DNA of 35,936 nucleotides, from the IMG/VR virus record IMGVR_UViG_3300020165_000070, positions 1 through 35,936 of that record. One strand, written 5' to 3'. How positions within the stretch are numbered: the stretch's first letter is position 1; the number at the start of each line of letters is the position of its first letter. The notes under the pieces are model-generated. The model made no database searches. It saw only the letters and a list, made by a program, of their open reading frames with translations, and had not been told where the DNA came from. Source of the stretch: a virus. The translations under genes and the position numbers were made by a program. Positions 35,509-35,936 of this stretch are shown here, piece after piece.

Positions 35509-35936
35509 TCACTTAAACCTGTACTCCATTAGCACCTTCCACAAACTTTCAATATCTAGCAGATCATGATGTTTCATGACGCACCTAGAGCCATAGCCAA
35601 AGTCTTTTTGGAAATGTGAACTCCCAAACTTCTTACGACTGATCCAACCATTAACTCGCATCACCTCTGGGTCGCTAGTCCGACCAACCAAAACAGCAAT
35701 CTTTGATTTGAATTTATCCATGTTGTCAAAGATCAGGTTGCCAAACTCTGCATTGTTAAACTTCACATCGATGCTCACGCCCTCAAACCAAAGGTCAACA
35801 CCACCATCGGTCACTACGTTGACGGTAGGCGTCTCTACCCCAAGTAATCGAGCAACAGCGAACTCTGCCTTAAAGCCATAGATGTTTGCCTCTACCCTGC
35901 TTTGCCTGTCGTTCTCTAGCCTTGGCTTGAAGCCCT
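35509..35936 (-). CDS. PD-(D/E)XK-like nuclease/resolvase (5' end missing)
   Basis: The frame is open from the right edge of the window to the stop at 35509, so the gene is partial; a GTG at 35814 is probably internal. The visible 142 residues show YGFKAEFAVARLLGVE (a Glu-bearing helix), then TDGGVDLWFEGVSIDVKF, an Asp...Asp-x-Lys pattern (VD...DVK) typical of PD-(D/E)XK nucleases. This is followed by NLIFDNMDKFKSKIAVLVGR. It could be a phage resolvase or restriction-like nuclease. It is the most upstream visible gene of the cassette operon. Confidence 0.65.
   Translation of the reverse strand, partial: GFKPRLENDRQSRVEANIYGFKAEFAVARLLGVETPTVNVVTDGGVDLWFEGVSIDVKFNNAEFGNLIFDNMDKFKSKIAVLVGRTSDPEVMRVNGWISRKKFGSSHFQKDFGYGSRCVMKHHDLLDIESLWKVLMEYRFK

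Noticed and set aside
35509-35814. Nuclease gene starting at GTG 35814
   Set aside because: The frame is open and protein-like up to the window edge, and includes a probable catalytic Glu helix, so the start is outside the window.
1-35936. Closure of the window as a complete circular genome or with terminal redundancy
   Set aside because: The only repeat of the left edge is at 32120-32246, not at the right edge. Joining the ends would place a TAG between two truncated genes.

Overview
The window looks like most of the genome of a temperate, lambda-like tailed phage (long non-contractile tail, siphovirus type) infecting a Gram-negative, probably proteobacterial, host. The evidence is the gene set and order: integrase, YqaJ exonuclease/SSB/ERF recombination genes, two divergent small HTH regulators, O- and P-like replication genes, NinB/NinG-like genes, a zinc-finger antiterminator of the Q type, endolysin, terminase, portal, HK97-type head genes, a tail operon with a frameshifted chaperone, and a gpJ-like hub. 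The species of host cannot be named from the sequence. Phage genes continue on both sides of the attachment site and no host DNA is visible, so the DNA seems to be the non-integrated form, opened inside an accessory-gene region rather than at att.

Layout. 1-412 (minus): end of an accessory cassette island. 413-790: non-coding late control region with a candidate promoter and an intrinsic terminator ahead of the lysis gene. 791-1418 (plus): endolysin with a Glu-Cys-Thr catalytic triad and a small holin-like protein. 1415-8277: terminase, portal, minor capsid, a tiny basic peptide, scaffold, major capsid, connector and tail-completion genes. 8363-17929: tail tube, tail assembly chaperone with a -1 slippery site (A AAA AAC), tape measure, distal tail proteins, a GNAT acetyltransferase, a 1184-residue hub with an S74 chaperone, and small baseplate/fibre proteins. 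17991-21633: a long repeat-rich fibre with its own S74 domain, then two holin-like proteins. 21640-21890: attP, carrying the 3' half of a tRNA-Arg gene (anticodon reads TCG) flanked by TGGGGCAA arm-type repeats. 21882-25838 (minus): integrase, DUF4224-type protein, HTH protein, a 28-residue membrane peptide, SSB, YqaJ exonuclease, ERF annealing protein, two unknowns and a Cro-sized regulator. 25991-31616 (plus): repressor-like gene, replication genes, nin-type genes, metallophosphoesterase and Q. 31591-35936 (minus): a dense island of small overlapping accessory genes.

Regulation. A 16-bp dyad (ACGC-N6-GCGT) occurs three times between the divergent regulators and twice ahead of the replication operon, where one copy exactly fills the spacer of a good promoter. 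This defines an immunity regulon. Q probably reads through a hairpin terminator at 671-693, and closely similar hairpins recur just upstream of the major capsid, tail tube and a fibre-region gene.

The most unusual part is the leftward accessory island. Nearly every gene in it starts at the same junction, consensus AGGAGARRGYGATG, which is also the coding end of the gene before it (protein tails such as KEKSDE or KEKGDE). The island contains duplicated genes, at least two truncated mini-ORF relics that run from a recognisable N-terminus straight into the next ribosome-binding site, and a 127-bp exact repeat at which the window begins. It looks like a cassette array reshuffled by recombination at shared gene junctions. 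All functional calls are from reading the sequence, without database searches.
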